From the NCBI GenBank assembly GCA_964446285.1, contig CAYUNT010000266.1:1-5254 (forward strand): a stretch of 5,254 nucleotides of DNA, read 5' to 3'. Of this stretch, positions 5,182-5,254 are shown piece after piece. The notes beneath the pieces were generated by a model, which saw only the letters and a list, made by a program, of their open reading frames with translations, was not told the origin of the DNA and did not search any database. The stretch is from CAYUNT01 sp964446285. GTDB taxonomy: Bacteria > Sumerlaeota > Sumerlaeia > SLMS01 > CAYUNT01. The position numbers were made by a program, and so were the translations under genes. Position 1 is the first letter of the stretch; every line of letters begins with the position of its first letter.

Positions 5182-5254
5182 ACCCAAATCCTTGCCGCCA
5201 AGGTAATACACAGGTACATGGTGTCCCCCCTGGAGGGGTGTTGGTGAATGGGTT

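Noticed and set aside
5178..5219. 13-codon minus-strand frame upstream of the SRP promoter as a leader peptide
   Set aside because: It is very short, its G-rich upstream string is not a clear ribosome binding site, and its stop codon lies in the proposed -35 box.
5232..5254. GGAGG followed by GTG or ATG on the plus strand as the start of a rightward gene
   Set aside because: Too few codons remain before the window ends, and the GGAGG is part of a CCCC/GGGG hairpin.

Overview
The window is GC-rich bacterial DNA. It carries four protein genes and one structural RNA gene, all on the minus strand, so transcription runs from the right edge to the left. The species cannot be named from sequence alone. 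The high GC, the compact coding, the dispersed-type hairpin at 2627-2645 and the 9-bp intergenic repeat at 152-205 fit an uncultured member of the PVC group or a nearby phylum (Verrucomicrobiota, Planctomycetota, Sumerlaeota or Hydrogenedentota type). That placement is inference and weak.

Layout in transcription order: (1) 5254-4806 has no protein gene. It holds a possible promoter (5153-5181), a hairpin-rich leader (about 5146-5017) and a signal recognition particle (SRP) RNA whose apical motif is unmistakable. Its paired arms continue well beyond the roughly 100-nt small bacterial form. (2) 4742-3993 encodes a coiled-coil protein with a C-terminal four-cysteine zinc ribbon (COG1579 type), directly downstream of the RNA. 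(3) 3910-2747 encodes an unrecognised lipoprotein with a PEGA-like N-terminal part and four copies of a 14-residue G-x-W repeat. (4) 2746-2440 is a 307-bp intergenic stretch with a short dispersed-type hairpin and a good sigma70-like promoter. (5) 2439-1414 encodes a family 2 glycosyltransferase, and 34 bp after it 1379-243 encodes an exported alpha/beta-hydrolase; the two look like a bicistronic unit. (6) 242-1 holds a hairpin after the hydrolase stop, then six degenerate 9-bp repeats ending in a perfect 11-bp inverted repeat.

Functionally the right half combines SRP-dependent protein targeting (the RNA) with a zinc-ribbon protein of uncertain role and a surface lipoprotein. The left half looks like cell-surface work: a sugar transferase for a surface glycan and a secreted hydrolase. 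I see no defence, mobile or CRISPR system. The observations most worth checking are the elongated SRP RNA with its structured leader, the lipoprotein repeat family, and the 9-bp repeat array.
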